Virus record (IMG/VR): IMGVR_UViG_3300030107_004382
Span: 712 to 23,714 of that record
DNA: 23,003 nucleotides
Strand: one strand, 5' to 3'
DNA from: a virus
Shown here: piece by piece, positions 1 through 6,508 of the stretch
Layout: every line of letters begins with the position of its first letter
Position numbering within the stretch: the first letter of the stretch is position 1
The notes under the pieces: model-generated
The model's input: the letters and a program-made list of their open reading frames with translations, nothing else
Databases searched by the model: none
What the model was told of the DNA's origin: nothing
Position numbers and translations under genes: made by a program

Positions 1-1
1 A

Positions 2-283
2 CACGAATTGGCTCATTCGACTGGGCATTCTAAACGTCTAAAGCGTGATATGTCAGGCTCATTTGGCTTCCATACATACGCAAAAGAAGAATTAGTGGCT
101 GAATTAAGTGCATTCTTAATTGCAGATGAATTACAAATCAATTCAGATACGCAAAATCATGCCAACTATCTACAGTCATGGATTAAATGCCTACGCAAAG
201 ATCCATCTATTCTCAAACAATCCTTAAAAGAAGCTAAGGCTGCAAAGGATTACATTCTTCATCCAAAAGAGGACAAAACCTAA
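2..283 (+). CDS. ArdC-like antirestriction zinc peptidase, C-terminal part (5' truncated by window edge)
   Basis: The frame is open to the left edge and its first residues, from base 2, are HELAH, a zincin HExxH motif. It continues with STGHSKRLKRD, a gap, then YAKEELVAELSAF and NHANYLQSWIKCLRKD. This order (HExxH, TGH.xRL.R, YA.EELvAE, Yl.sW...l..D) is typical of the C-terminal peptidase domain of ArdC-type antirestriction proteins (DUF1738/zincin-like), where the Glu of EELVAE is a candidate third zinc ligand. In that family an N-terminal ssDNA-binding domain precedes this part and would lie outside the window. A TTG at base 8 is not a real start, because the motif is upstream of it. The stop codon overlaps the next ATG (TAATG). 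Inferred role: protecting incoming phage DNA from host restriction or binding ssDNA. The family is fairly sure; the function in this phage is inferred. Confidence 0.82.
   Translation, partial: HELAHSTGHSKRLKRDMSGSFGFHTYAKEELVAELSAFLIADELQINSDTQNHANYLQSWIKCLRKDPSILKQSLKEAKAAKDYILHPKEDKT
251..278 (+). repeat. Direct repeat copy A (28 bases)
   Basis: This stretch recurs at 377-404, beginning with an identical 20-mer (TACATTCTTCATCCAAAAGA) and then differing at two positions in the last eight bases. Here it encodes the C-terminus of the ArdC-like protein. It also contains the AGAGGA that serves as Shine-Dalgarno for the next gene. Confidence 0.85.
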
Positions 284-669
284 TGACAACACCTAAAAAA
301 CCTTCAATTCAAGAACTTCTTGAAAATGCTAGATTACTTGGTTATAAAAAGATTTATCTAAATCCAAAAAATAAACTACATTCTTCATCCAAAAGAAAAC
401 AAAACAAAATGAACAACAATCGTGATCTAAGTAAGATTCTTGAATCTTTACAAGACTTACAAAAAAATACAGCTTCTACAGAAGAAATAACTGTATTACG
501 AGAAATGCTTTCAGAAACAATAAGTACGGTAATTGTTTTAGCACAACAAACATCAGTAATTTCTAAAGCAATGAATAAACGAATAACACTTGTTGATGAG
601 AAAGTTAATTTAAATCGTGAAGCAATAGATCGTCTTTATAAACATGTATTAAAGGAGGACAAAAAGTAA
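283..669 (+). CDS. Unknown protein with predicted coiled coil
   Basis: I do not recognise this 128-residue protein. Residues 1-42 are basic and polar. From about residue 43 (MNNNRDLSKILESLQDLQKN) to the end it is heptad-rich and probably a long helix or coiled coil, with no Cys and no enzyme motif. The ATG overlaps the previous stop (TAATG) and has AGAGGA at 269-274 upstream. A second in-frame ATG at 410 follows the duplicated 28-base segment, so a shorter product is possible. It sits in a coupled three-gene run with the ArdC-like gene and the CxxC gene; coupling suggests co-expression but not a specific role. Confidence 0.7.
   Translation: MTTPKKPSIQELLENARLLGYKKIYLNPKNKLHSSSKRKQNKMNNNRDLSKILESLQDLQKNTASTEEITVLREMLSETISTVIVLAQQTSVISKAMNKRITLVDEKVNLNREAIDRLYKHVLKEDKK
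377..404 (+). repeat. Direct repeat copy B (28 bases)
   Basis: Second copy of the 251-278 sequence, 126 bases downstream and in another reading frame (here read KLHSSSKRKQN). Like copy A it is followed within about six bases by an ATG (410) and AAC-rich codons, so the duplicated block looks like a gene-junction sequence. Confidence 0.85.
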
Positions 670-1109
670 TGTCAACTCATAACCCAGTAGATATTGGCAA
701 TCTATGTGTAAGTTGCTATGCCAAAGGTATCAAAACAGATACCACTAAGGAAGGTTTCGTTAATCGAGTACCTAGTGAAACATCTGAATACTCTGGTTAT
801 CAATGTGGACCTTGTGTTCAAGAAGATTCTGATTACATCGACAAGATGCATGCAGAAGAAGACTTAGGCACAATCCTTGAGGATGCATTAAACAGAGCTA
901 AAGAAAATAAGCTTCTTGATTTGGGATTAGAACTTGAACAAGTTCTTCATGTTTGTGATACCTATGGCTATGAAGCTTTACTTCAAAAGTTCTACAAATC
1001 ATCTAATGAAGAACAAGTTCAAGATCAACGTCTACTAAATGAAGAAAGCTGGCGAGCAGGTTACGACGTGCTTACCGAAGGTGCTTTAGGTGATTACCCA
1101 GAGGAATAA
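669..1109 (+). CDS. Unknown CxxC-containing protein (zinc-ribbon-like N-terminus)
   Basis: A 146-residue acidic protein. Two Cys pairs, C13-V-S-C16 and C46-G-P-C49, could bind one zinc ion as a small ribbon. The remainder is helical and acidic (EDLGTILEDALNRAKEN, LELEQVLHVCDTYGYEALL). Translation is probably coupled to the preceding gene by TAATG, with a strong AAGGAGGAC upstream. I do not recognise the family. The metal-binding proposal rests only on Cys spacing. Confidence 0.7.
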   Translation: MSTHNPVDIGNLCVSCYAKGIKTDTTKEGFVNRVPSETSEYSGYQCGPCVQEDSDYIDKMHAEEDLGTILEDALNRAKENKLLDLGLELEQVLHVCDTYGYEALLQKFYKSSNEEQVQDQRLLNEESWRAGYDVLTEGALGDYPEE

Positions 1110-1111
1110 TC

Positions 1112-1216
1112 ATGTATTTAAAAACTAAATCTTACATTATTACCAAAGAAGGAAAACTTGTTTGGTTAAAACCTAAATCAAAAAACAAGGAGGTGAAAAC
1201 TAATGAAACTAACTAA
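1112..1216 (+). CDS. Small unknown protein (34 aa), overlapping the next gene
   Basis: ATG two bases after the preceding stop, with GAGG just upstream. The product is a 34-residue basic peptide beginning MYLKTKSYIITKEGKLVWLK. Its 3' end carries the strong AAGGAGGTGA that serves as ribosome site for the gene at 1203, and the two frames overlap by 14 bases, typical of translational coupling in small phage genes. The beta-strand-like start (KSYIITKEGKLVWLK) reads like a real short protein. No function can be assigned. Confidence 0.5.
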   Translation: MYLKTKSYIITKEGKLVWLKPKSKNKEVKTNETN

Positions 1217-1394
1217 AGATCAAATAGATTTTATTATCTTTGCTTTAAATAGAGAAATTAATCTTGAACGTATGAGTGATGAAGAAATTATTGAGTTTGC
1301 TAAAGAAGAGAATGGTGTTGACACCGATTACATAATTAGGCTGCAAGAAATTGTAGATCTATTTATTTGCATGAAAAACAAACAAGGAGTTTAA
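1203..1394 (+). CDS. Small unknown protein (63 aa)
   Basis: Near-ideal Shine-Dalgarno (AAGGAGGTGA) before the ATG. The protein is short, acidic and helical (MKLTKDQIDFIIFALNREIN, then MSDEEIIEFAKEENG), with one Cys near the C-terminus. Its last codons contain AAGGAG, the ribosome site of the following ORF at 1398. The family is not recognised. Size, strong start signal and packing argue for a genuine small phage gene. Confidence 0.65.
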   Translation: MKLTKDQIDFIIFALNREINLERMSDEEIIEFAKEENGVDTDYIIRLQEIVDLFICMKNKQGV

Positions 1395-1397
1395 ACA

Positions 1398-1574
1398 ATG
1401 CCAATGACTAAACAACAAGCCTATCATCAGTGGCTTTCTAATTGTCCAGTTGATATTAATTTTTGTTTCTCAATTCCAAGTGAAAGTGGAAAAGAAAATT
1501 GCAGAGATGAATGGATTATCTTTCGAGATATACCAAAAACTGAATTAAGGATAATTAAAGGAAGTAAAAAGTAA
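1398..1574 (+). CDS. Small unknown protein (58 aa)
   Basis: ORF of 58 codons plus stop, starting MPMTKQQAYHQWLSNCPVDI and ending ELRIIKGSKK. AAGGAG at 1384-1389 lies eight bases before the ATG and within the end of the preceding gene. The sequence has a mixed alpha/beta look (VDINFCFSIPS, EWIIFRDI), unlike random translated AT-rich DNA. No recognised domain. It closes the run of SD-driven small genes; the next gene is preceded by a strong hairpin instead. Confidence 0.6.
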   Translation: MPMTKQQAYHQWLSNCPVDINFCFSIPSESGKENCRDEWIIFRDIPKTELRIIKGSKK

Positions 1575-1585
1575 CATTACTTGCA

Positions 1586-1626
1586 CACATCACTAGGCAT
1601 TTCTAAAATGTAAGTCCTAGTGTGTG
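1586..1626 (+). other. Strong RNA hairpin just upstream of a start codon
   Basis: CACTAGG (1591-1597) pairs with CCTAGTG (1616-1622). The stem extends outward by CACA/TGTG (1586-1589 with 1623-1626) after a one-base bulge, and inward by CATTT/AAATG (1598-1602 with 1606-1610) closing a three-base loop. That gives 16 base pairs in 41 bases. It ends four bases before the ATG at 1631 and leaves no room for a Shine-Dalgarno. No T tract follows, so it is not a classical terminator. A processing site or translational control element are alternatives. Confidence 0.7.
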
Positions 1627-1630
1627 ATCT

Positions 1631-2047
1631 ATGCACTATTACAACCCAACACTAATTAATTTTCTTACAACAATGCAAATTGTAAAAGCAGTTAAATCGT
1701 TAGTTCCGTCTATTGAACTAACGAATGATGAGAATAGAACTTCTCACCTAACTGGGACCTGGACTGATAACGCAGGTTACAGAGATGAACACAAACTTTC
1801 ATTCAGATACATACGCAATTCTGAAAAATTAGCTCGCATGCATGGAAAAGTTAATTTAAAAACTAAAGATATTGAATATAAAGATGAATGGGGTAACACG
1901 CATGTATTAACAGCTCAAAGAGCTACAGAAATCATGACTTTAGCTGAAACTATTGCTGAAGAAGCAAATGCATTAGCTGATATTTATCAAGCTTCAAACA
2001 TTGCACCTCATGATATTCTTGTTGATATACAAGCAAATCCTGCTTAA
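1631..2047 (+). CDS. Unknown protein (138 aa)
   Basis: No family recognised. The first ~23 residues are mildly hydrophobic (YYNPTLINFLTTMQIVKAVKS). The middle looks like beta strands (HKLSFRYIRNSEK, NLKTKDIEYKDEWGNTHVLT) and the C-terminal third is helical and Ala-rich (IMTLAETIAEEANALADIYQ). There is no Shine-Dalgarno; the ATG directly follows the 1586-1626 hairpin. An internal ATG at 1673 is an alternative start. It stands alone between two hairpins, so it may be a separately regulated or processed message. Confidence 0.65.
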   Translation: MHYYNPTLINFLTTMQIVKAVKSLVPSIELTNDENRTSHLTGTWTDNAGYRDEHKLSFRYIRNSEKLARMHGKVNLKTKDIEYKDEWGNTHVLTAQRATEIMTLAETIAEEANALADIYQASNIAPHDILVDIQANPA

Positions 2048-2067
2048 TATTAAAAATGAAATTATAC

Positions 2068-2094
2068 AGATCTTTATTAATTTAAAGATCTTTT
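2068..2094 (+). terminator. Perfect AT-rich hairpin followed by TTTT (weak terminator or processing site)
   Basis: AGATCTTTA (2068-2076) and TAAAGATCT (2083-2091) form a perfect nine-pair stem with a six-base loop, followed by a short T run to 2094. Only two pairs are G-C, so it would be a weak intrinsic terminator. It lies between two forward genes and ends about four bases before the next ATG (2098), the same arrangement as the hairpin at 1586-1626. Confidence 0.45.
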
Positions 2095-2097
2095 AAA

Positions 2098-2430
2098 ATG
2101 TATCAAGATAAAGAAATTAAAGAACTAATACAAGAAACTATTTCTTTAATTCCAGAACATACATGGCCTGTTGTTATTGATAAATTATCTGCTCGAATTG
2201 TTGATGCAATGCCAGCAGAATATTTAGAACAATTAACAGGTGATCCAGTTGGTTTTGAAAAAGCAGAACAAATCCTCTTGAATTTCTATCTTCAATCGAA
2301 AGAAAAACGAGAGGATTTAATTTCTGATTCTTTTGGATTTGTAGGTGCTGAATCTATTCTTTATTATTTAGAAGGATTAAACCTAGAAGAAATCCCAGAA
2401 CCTAAACAGCAGCAAGAGGCTTCTTCTTAG
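2098..2430 (+). CDS. Unknown acidic helical protein (110 aa)
   Basis: Not recognised. The protein is almost entirely predicted helix and acidic (IKELIQETISLIPEHTWPVV, then GFEKAEQILLNFYLQSKEKR), with no Cys or His clusters and no membrane segment. It ends KQQQEASS. There is no Shine-Dalgarno because the hairpin at 2068-2094 ends just before the ATG. Its last 29 bases overlap the 3' end of the reverse-strand gene 2402-2548. Confidence 0.65.
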   Translation: MYQDKEIKELIQETISLIPEHTWPVVIDKLSARIVDAMPAEYLEQLTGDPVGFEKAEQILLNFYLQSKEKREDLISDSFGFVGAESILYYLEGLNLEEIPEPKQQQEASS

Positions 2431-2548
2431 CAGCAAATCTTTTTGCATCTAATAAAATTTCTCTATTAGCTGGTGTGTCTTTGACGTATCTACCTGTATC
2501 TTTTTTGATATAGGCGATACCTCTATACTTGAGTGTTGTACAAGTCAT
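2402..2548 (-). CDS. Small protein with DUF4278-like start (48 aa)
   Basis: The first ATG of this reverse frame is at 2548, with AAAGG about nine bases upstream; extension to 2617 needs a TTG start and is less likely. The product opens MTCTTLKYRGIAYIKKD, resembling the short LxYRGxxY motif of the cyanobacterial DUF4278 family, and ends in a very basic KRFAAKKKPLAAV tail. It converges on the forward gene ending at 2430 with a 29-base overlap. The family link rests on a short motif and is tentative; a single reverse gene in a forward block looks like an accessory insertion. Confidence 0.5.
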   Translation of the reverse strand: MTCTTLKYRGIAYIKKDTGRYVKDTPANREILLDAKRFAAKKKPLAAV

Positions 2549-2656
2549 TTTGGTAGCCTTTGTTACTAAAATGATATTATTTGATCTGAAGATTTTTTGT
2601 AGTTCACACTGTAACAAATCTTACACTTTTAACAATTTATTTACAATTTAACACAA

Positions 2657-2977
2657 ATGGAAATGACTTCTGAACTTATCAATCTCGATTTAGGAAAGAT
2701 TCAATATTTAATTAATCTTGTTTCTAAAGATATTGAGATTGAAAAAAGAAATTATGACAAAGGCTATGAACCTTATCAAAGAAAAGGATTACCAACTCAA
2801 AAACAATGTCAAGATCATAATGCCGAAGCTATGCAACAACATTCTGTTTTAAAACAACTTTATGTGATTGCTCAATATACGATTTTAACTGAAGCTAAAA
2901 TGTCTCCATCAACATTTGGTGAACCTGGATCTGAAGTTGAACCAGATCTATGTGACGAAAGAGGGAGGCCACTTTAA
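2657..2977 (+). CDS. Unknown helical protein (106 aa)
   Basis: No family recognised. Helical N-terminal half (LDLGKIQYLINLVSKDIEIE), then a QKQCQDHNAEAMQQHSVLKQ segment and an acidic, Pro/Gly-rich tail. The ATG lies at the end of a 45-base stretch with no G at all (2612-2656), so initiation cannot use a Shine-Dalgarno. A second ATG two codons later (MEMTSEL) could also serve. The stop overlaps the ATG of the tiny ORF at 2977. Confidence 0.65.
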   Translation: MEMTSELINLDLGKIQYLINLVSKDIEIEKRNYDKGYEPYQRKGLPTQKQCQDHNAEAMQQHSVLKQLYVIAQYTILTEAKMSPSTFGEPGSEVEPDLCDERGRPL

Positions 2978-3069
2978 TGAATGACTTTTTAGACCTAATA
3001 GGTTATTTATCCTTAATTATTATTCTTTCATCCTCTATTTACAAATCAATCAAACATGAAATGCCCTGA
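2977..3069 (+). CDS. Candidate tiny membrane protein (30 aa)
   Basis: TAATG-coupled ORF with AGGGAGG at 2962-2968 upstream, encoding MNDFLDLIGYLSLIIILSSS followed by a short basic tail. Residues about 5-21 form one plausible transmembrane helix, a common shape for phage miniproteins. It overlaps the next gene by 14 bases. Caution: most of it coincides with a 53-base G-free tract (3003-3055) that may be the leader of the gene at 3056, so the ORF could be partly accidental. Confidence 0.42.
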   Translation: MNDFLDLIGYLSLIIILSSSIYKSIKHEMP

Positions 3070-3364
3070 ATGTAACTCTAAAAATACTAGAGTTTCTTCT
3101 ACAGATCCTCATCCTATTGAAGATTTTACTAAAAGATATTGTAAATGTTTTAATTGTGGAGCATGTTTTACTACTATTGAAAAATATGCAAACACAGCAC
3201 ACAATCCAGGGAGAAAGAAAAATAGTTTTATTTTAAATAATTATCAATGTGAAATGATTAAAAGAAATAAATATATGTTATCAAATAGTGAATGGGCTGC
3301 TATTTATAAAGTTTCTCTTTCAACCATTATTAATGCAAAAACAAAATTTAATTCAACTAATTAG
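3056..3364 (+). CDS. NrdR-type zinc ribbon with C-terminal helix-turn-helix-like region
   Basis: The N-terminus (MKCPECNSKNTRVSSTD) and the later CFNCGACFTTIEKY fit the zinc ribbon of NrdR-like regulators (CPxC...CxxCgxxFTTxE), with ligands C3, C6, C31 and C34; C29 and C37 are extra. NrdR's ATP-cone domain is missing. Instead residues about 75-98 (MLSNSEWAAIYKVSLSTIINAKTKF) resemble a helix-turn-helix of the kind found in phage HNH enzymes and small regulators. Likely a DNA-binding protein, possibly a transcription regulator. No Shine-Dalgarno. The ribbon is well supported; the HTH is inferred. Confidence 0.65.
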   Translation: MKCPECNSKNTRVSSTDPHPIEDFTKRYCKCFNCGACFTTIEKYANTAHNPGRKKNSFILNNYQCEMIKRNKYMLSNSEWAAIYKVSLSTIINAKTKFNSTN

Positions 3365-3408
3365 TTGTATTTATTAAAAATTGTATTATTATTTATCAAC
3401 AATCTTCC

Positions 3409-3651
3409 ATGAAAAAAACAACAATGTCTTATGTAATCGCTTGCTGGAAGAAGGGTATCCCGCATGGAATACAAGTAACTAATGATCGCTTTACTCTTGT
3501 ACCACTTGATTCACAGACAAATGTATCTAAACTATTTAACAATCCGCATCGAACTCAGATGCAAAAATTCTTGGATTGGATAAAAGAAAATGACAAAGAA
3601 CTTAAAAATGAAGAATTCTCAATTCAAGACTACGGCAGATTCAGAAAATGA
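3409..3651 (+). CDS. Unknown protein (80 aa) overlapping the polymerase start
   Basis: Not recognised. Short basic protein (MKKTTMSYVIACWKKGIPHG, later RTQMQKFLDWIKENDKELKN). It is preceded by a 25-base G-free leader (3384-3408). Its 3' end overlaps the DNA polymerase frame by up to 62 bases, so the two are probably translated in coupled fashion. Position suggests a polymerase partner or regulator, but nothing in the sequence proves that. Confidence 0.6.
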   Translation: MKKTTMSYVIACWKKGIPHGIQVTNDRFTLVPLDSQTNVSKLFNNPHRTQMQKFLDWIKENDKELKNEEFSIQDYGRFRK

Positions 3652-5452
3652 ATCTTGGCTTATATTTGACTTAGAATCTGATGGCTTATATGACAATGTT
3701 ACAAAAATCCATTGCTTGGTTATTTATGACATTCAATCAGGACGAACTTTTAGCTATGGGCCTGATGCTATTAGCAACGCTATTAATCATCTGGACTCCG
3801 CTGATGTTTTAATTGGTCATAACATTCTCTTTTATGACATTCCAGTTCTTAAAAAATTACATCAAACTGAATTCAAAGCAAGAGTTATAGATACTCTTAT
3901 CTGTACACGTCTTATTTGGCCTAAAGAAACGCTTTATGACCTTGACGAAGAACAATATCAGGAAGTTCCACCGAAGCTCAAAGGTTCTGCTTCACTTAAA
4001 GCATGGGGGTATCGACTTGCAGATCACAAGATCGAGTTCCAAGATTTCACCGAATACTCCCAGGAAATGCTCGACTACTGCATCCAGGATGTCAGAGTTA
4101 CAGAAAAATTATGGAATCATATTATCCATCAAAAGTATCCTGAATCTGCTTTGGTTCTTGAACATGACTTCGCTCAAAAAATCAATGAACAAATTAGAAC
4201 AGGAATTCCATTCGATGTGGATAGATGTCTTGACCTTGTGGATGTTCTCAGAACAAAGAAACAAAAACTTGAAGATGAATTAAAGACATTATTTCCTCCA
4301 CTTAAAAAATCTGAATGGTTTACTCCTAAAGTAAATAATCAAAAAAGAGGTTATGTAAAAGGTGTTCCATTTGAAAAAATAAATTATGAAGAATTCAATC
4401 CAGGATCACGTAAACAAATTATTGAACGTTTATACAACAAGTACAAATGGGTACCAGAAGGAAAGACTGAAAAAGGAAATCCAAAACTTGATGATGATGT
4501 CCTCGAAAAACTACCCTTCCCAGAAGCTAAAACACTGGGAGAATACATGCTTATTAATAAACGATTAGGACAAATTGCTGATGGTAATAATGCATGGTTA
4601 AAATTAGTTAACAATGATACAGGCAGAATTCATGGAGATGTTATTACTAATGGAACAATTACAGGACGATGTAGTCATCGCAATCCAAACTGCTCACAAG
4701 TAGTTGCTAATGGTAAGCCTTATGGCAAAGAATGTCGTTCTTTATTTCATTCGCCTTATGATTGGGATCTTATTGGTGTAGATGCTAAAGCACTTGAACT
4801 CCGTTGTCTTGCAGGGTATTTGGCTCTATGGGATGACGGTGAATATGCTTCTATGGTTATCAACCCAGAGGTAGACATACATACTTATAACCAAGAGCAA
4901 TTTGGTGTTGCTACTAGGGATATAAGTAAACGTCTACTTTATGGAATGTTGTATGGCTGTGGTGCAGCTAAAGCAGGTACTATTATTGATCCTAATGAAA
5001 AGAATGAAGGCAGACTTAAAAACATGGGTAGAAGTGCTATCAATGGCTTTATGAAAGGTGTCCCTGCTCTTAAAAAACTAAAAGATCAAATAGAAGAAAC
5101 CATTACTAATCGTGGTTATTTGATTGGTTTAGATAGACGCATCCTTCACTGTCGCTCTTCTTTTAAAGGACTTAATGTTTTATTACAATCAGCTGGTGGC
5201 ATTCTTATGAAACAAGTTGTTGTAAACATTCATAACAATATTGAAAACAACTTAAAATTGAAACATGGTGATAACTGGGAACAGTTATTAATGATTCATG
5301 ATGAAGTACAACTTACTTGTAACAAAAAGTACACAGAAAAAATAAGGGAACAGGCAATGATAGCCTTCCCTCAAGCCCAAGAGTTCTTTAACTTTAGGTG
5401 CAAAATTGAAGGAGATTCTTGCATTGGTAGCACCTGGGCCGAAACGCATTAG
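3590..5452 (+). CDS. Family A DNA polymerase with 3'-5' exonuclease (T7 gp5 type)
   Basis: Replicative polymerase of 620 residues (T7 gp5 has 704). The exonuclease domain shows Exo I (D27, E29 in FDLESDG), Exo II (HNILFYD, D83) and Exo III (YCIQD, Y163/D167). The polymerase domain shows motif A (VDAKALELRCL, D398), motif B (R443xxxK447xxxYG) and motif C (IHDE, residues 569-572). All catalytic acids are present, so both activities should work. The gene is uninterrupted. The start is uncertain: ATG 3590 or ATG 3608, neither with a clear Shine-Dalgarno and both inside the preceding ORF. A segment around residues 116-172 has markedly more C-ending codons than the rest, suggesting recombination. 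The gene is followed at once by the AACGTC hairpin and the SSB gene. Confidence 0.95.
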   Translation: MTKNLKMKNSQFKTTADSENESWLIFDLESDGLYDNVTKIHCLVIYDIQSGRTFSYGPDAISNAINHLDSADVLIGHNILFYDIPVLKKLHQTEFKARVIDTLICTRLIWPKETLYDLDEEQYQEVPPKLKGSASLKAWGYRLADHKIEFQDFTEYSQEMLDYCIQDVRVTEKLWNHIIHQKYPESALVLEHDFAQKINEQIRTGIPFDVDRCLDLVDVLRTKKQKLEDELKTLFPPLKKSEWFTPKVNNQKRGYVKGVPFEKINYEEFNPGSRKQIIERLYNKYKWVPEGKTEKGNPKLDDDVLEKLPFPEAKTLGEYMLINKRLGQIADGNNAWLKLVNNDTGRIHGDVITNGTITGRCSHRNPNCSQVVANGKPYGKECRSLFHSPYDWDLIGVDAKALELRCLAGYLALWDDGEYASMVINPEVDIHTYNQEQFGVATRDISKRLLYGMLYGCGAAKAGTIIDPNEKNEGRLKNMGRSAINGFMKGVPALKKLKDQIEETITNRGYLIGLDRRILHCRSSFKGLNVLLQSAGGILMKQVVVNIHNNIENNLKLKHGDNWEQLLMIHDEVQLTCNKKYTEKIREQAMIAFPQAQEFFNFRCKIEGDSCIGSTWAETH

Positions 5453-5454
5453 AA

Positions 5455-5476
5455 TAACGTCCTGAGTATGACGTTA
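5455..5476 (+). other. Intercistronic AACGTC hairpin, copy 1
   Basis: TAACGTC (5455-5461) and GACGTTA (5470-5476) form a perfect seven-pair stem with an eight-base loop, two bases after the polymerase stop. TTAAAAGACTT and a G-free CAACTTAACTT leader to the ATG at 5508 follow. The same order recurs at 9256-9306. No T run follows, so a terminator is unlikely; an RNA-processing or regulatory element is inferred. Confidence 0.65.
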
Positions 5477-5507
5477 AAAGACTTTCAGTTCATCCTCAAC
5501 TTAACTT

Positions 5508-6383
5508 ATGAATCACATTACAGTCACAGCCAAAGCAATCGAAGATGCTAGACGCATTGAAGGCAGAATACCAGCAGTATTTTGTAACGTAGAAATTGCT
5601 CCTCATCCTTTTGGAAAAAGCTATACACCTACTTATGCAGAACTAAGAGTTTGGGGTAAAGCTTCAGCATTTTTAGAACCTGCAAAAAAAGGATCAAACA
5701 TTTTAGTGAATGATGCTGAATTTGTTATTAATTACAACAAAGAAGCTCAATCAAATGAAATACAGATTAAAGCAAAACAAACTGTATTTGTTCCTGAACA
5801 ATTTCCCATTATTAATACAGTAATTCTTTCAGGAAGAACTGGTGTTGAATTTGATCCTGGAGATCCAAAGCAACGTAATTATCGAGCTACAGAATCAGGA
5901 TGGATATTCGCAGAACAAAGAATAGTTGTTCAAAATAGAGATATTCCTGCATTACCTGATCCTTATACTTTCAAAACTATTTACAATAACAATGCTGAAT
6001 ATAGAGGAATAAATTATGCAGACTTAATTGCAAATCTTTTACATAAAAAGCAAATTCCTATAACCATTAAAGGTTCTTTAGTAACAGAAAAATCTGAAAT
6101 GGAAGGACGAGAAACTAGGTATTATTCTAAAATTTTACTTTCTGATAAACAAGCTATAACAGTACATCAGATGCAATCAATAGCATCACAAACTGTTAAG
6201 CCAAAAGCGTCAAAACCTCAACCAACACCTAAAGTTATGACAGATGATGCTTGGAAAGATCTTCCAAATCAAGATCCTTCAAATCAGCACAGTATTGCTC
6301 CTGATCCAACACCAATCCCAACTGTAACTTCAACTCCTGTGGCTACAACAATTAATACAGATACAAAGGAACCTCCTTTCTAA
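5508..6383 (+). CDS. Single-stranded DNA-binding protein, probably two OB domains
   Basis: 291 residues. Residues ~1-75 (AELRVWGKASAFLEPAKKGS) and ~100-210 (VILSGRTGVEFDPGDPKQRN, then IPITIKGSLVTEKSEMEGRE) each show the strand pattern of SSB-type OB folds, including the 'G.l..' return strand. Residues ~220-285 form a disordered Pro/Gln/Thr-rich linker, and the protein ends KEPPF, matching the acidic-then-PPF/IPF tip with which bacterial SSBs recruit replication partners. The size is about twice a normal SSB core plus tail. It sits directly after the polymerase. Initiation uses a G-free leader without Shine-Dalgarno. Role: coating ssDNA at the fork and docking replisome proteins. The assignment rests on motif pattern and tail, not a strict domain match. 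Confidence 0.62.
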   Translation: MNHITVTAKAIEDARRIEGRIPAVFCNVEIAPHPFGKSYTPTYAELRVWGKASAFLEPAKKGSNILVNDAEFVINYNKEAQSNEIQIKAKQTVFVPEQFPIINTVILSGRTGVEFDPGDPKQRNYRATESGWIFAEQRIVVQNRDIPALPDPYTFKTIYNNNAEYRGINYADLIANLLHKKQIPITIKGSLVTEKSEMEGRETRYYSKILLSDKQAITVHQMQSIASQTVKPKASKPQPTPKVMTDDAWKDLPNQDPSNQHSIAPDPTPIPTVTSTPVATTINTDTKEPPF

Positions 6384-6387
6384 ATTT

Positions 6388-6486
6388 CTAGGCGTTCATC
6401 TCGCAAGCATTAAGTTGCTAAAAGCCAATTGATATAAGTCGGGGAGACATTGTGGGTTCGTCCTACTAAGAGCTTCTCCCTCCTAG
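6388..6486 (+). promoter_or_regulatory. Structured GC-rich leader RNA of unknown class
   Basis: The 125-base gap before the gene at 6509 is more GC-rich than its surroundings and can fold extensively. CTAGG (6388-6392) pairs with CCTAG (6482-6486). GGGGAGA (6441-6447) pairs with TCTCCCT (6475-6481). Inside that, GTGGG pairs with CCTAC around a TTCGT loop. In the 5' half AGCA pairs with TGCT. The result is a two-hairpin, closed-multiloop outline of about 99 bases, about 22 bases before the ATG. It is not a tRNA and does not match a riboswitch I know. It could be a cis-regulator or a small RNA. Confidence 0.5.
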
Positions 6487-6508
6487 CACCCCTTAACTAC
6501 TGCCTCTA

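Noticed and set aside
2549-2617. Longer 71-residue version of the reverse gene ending at 2402
   Set aside because: It needs a TTG start, whereas ATG 2548 with AAAGG is available and begins with the conserved-looking motif.
3936-4283. 115-codon ORF in another frame inside the DNA polymerase
   Set aside because: The polymerase frame has all catalytic motifs across it; the alternative frame is Lys/Ser/Met-rich nonsense and has no start signal.
6441-6481. Possible tRNA, because GGGGAGA/TCTCCCT looks like an acceptor stem and GGGTTCG like a T arm
   Set aside because: Only 27 bases lie between the arms, with no D arm or anticodon stem.
6388-6486. Glutamine (glnA-type) riboswitch, from the CGTTCATC start of this stretch
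   Set aside because: The motif needs a matching GAACG 3' strand and its conserved GUAGG/GAAGG bases. I found no such strand downstream, so the 5' resemblance alone is not enough.
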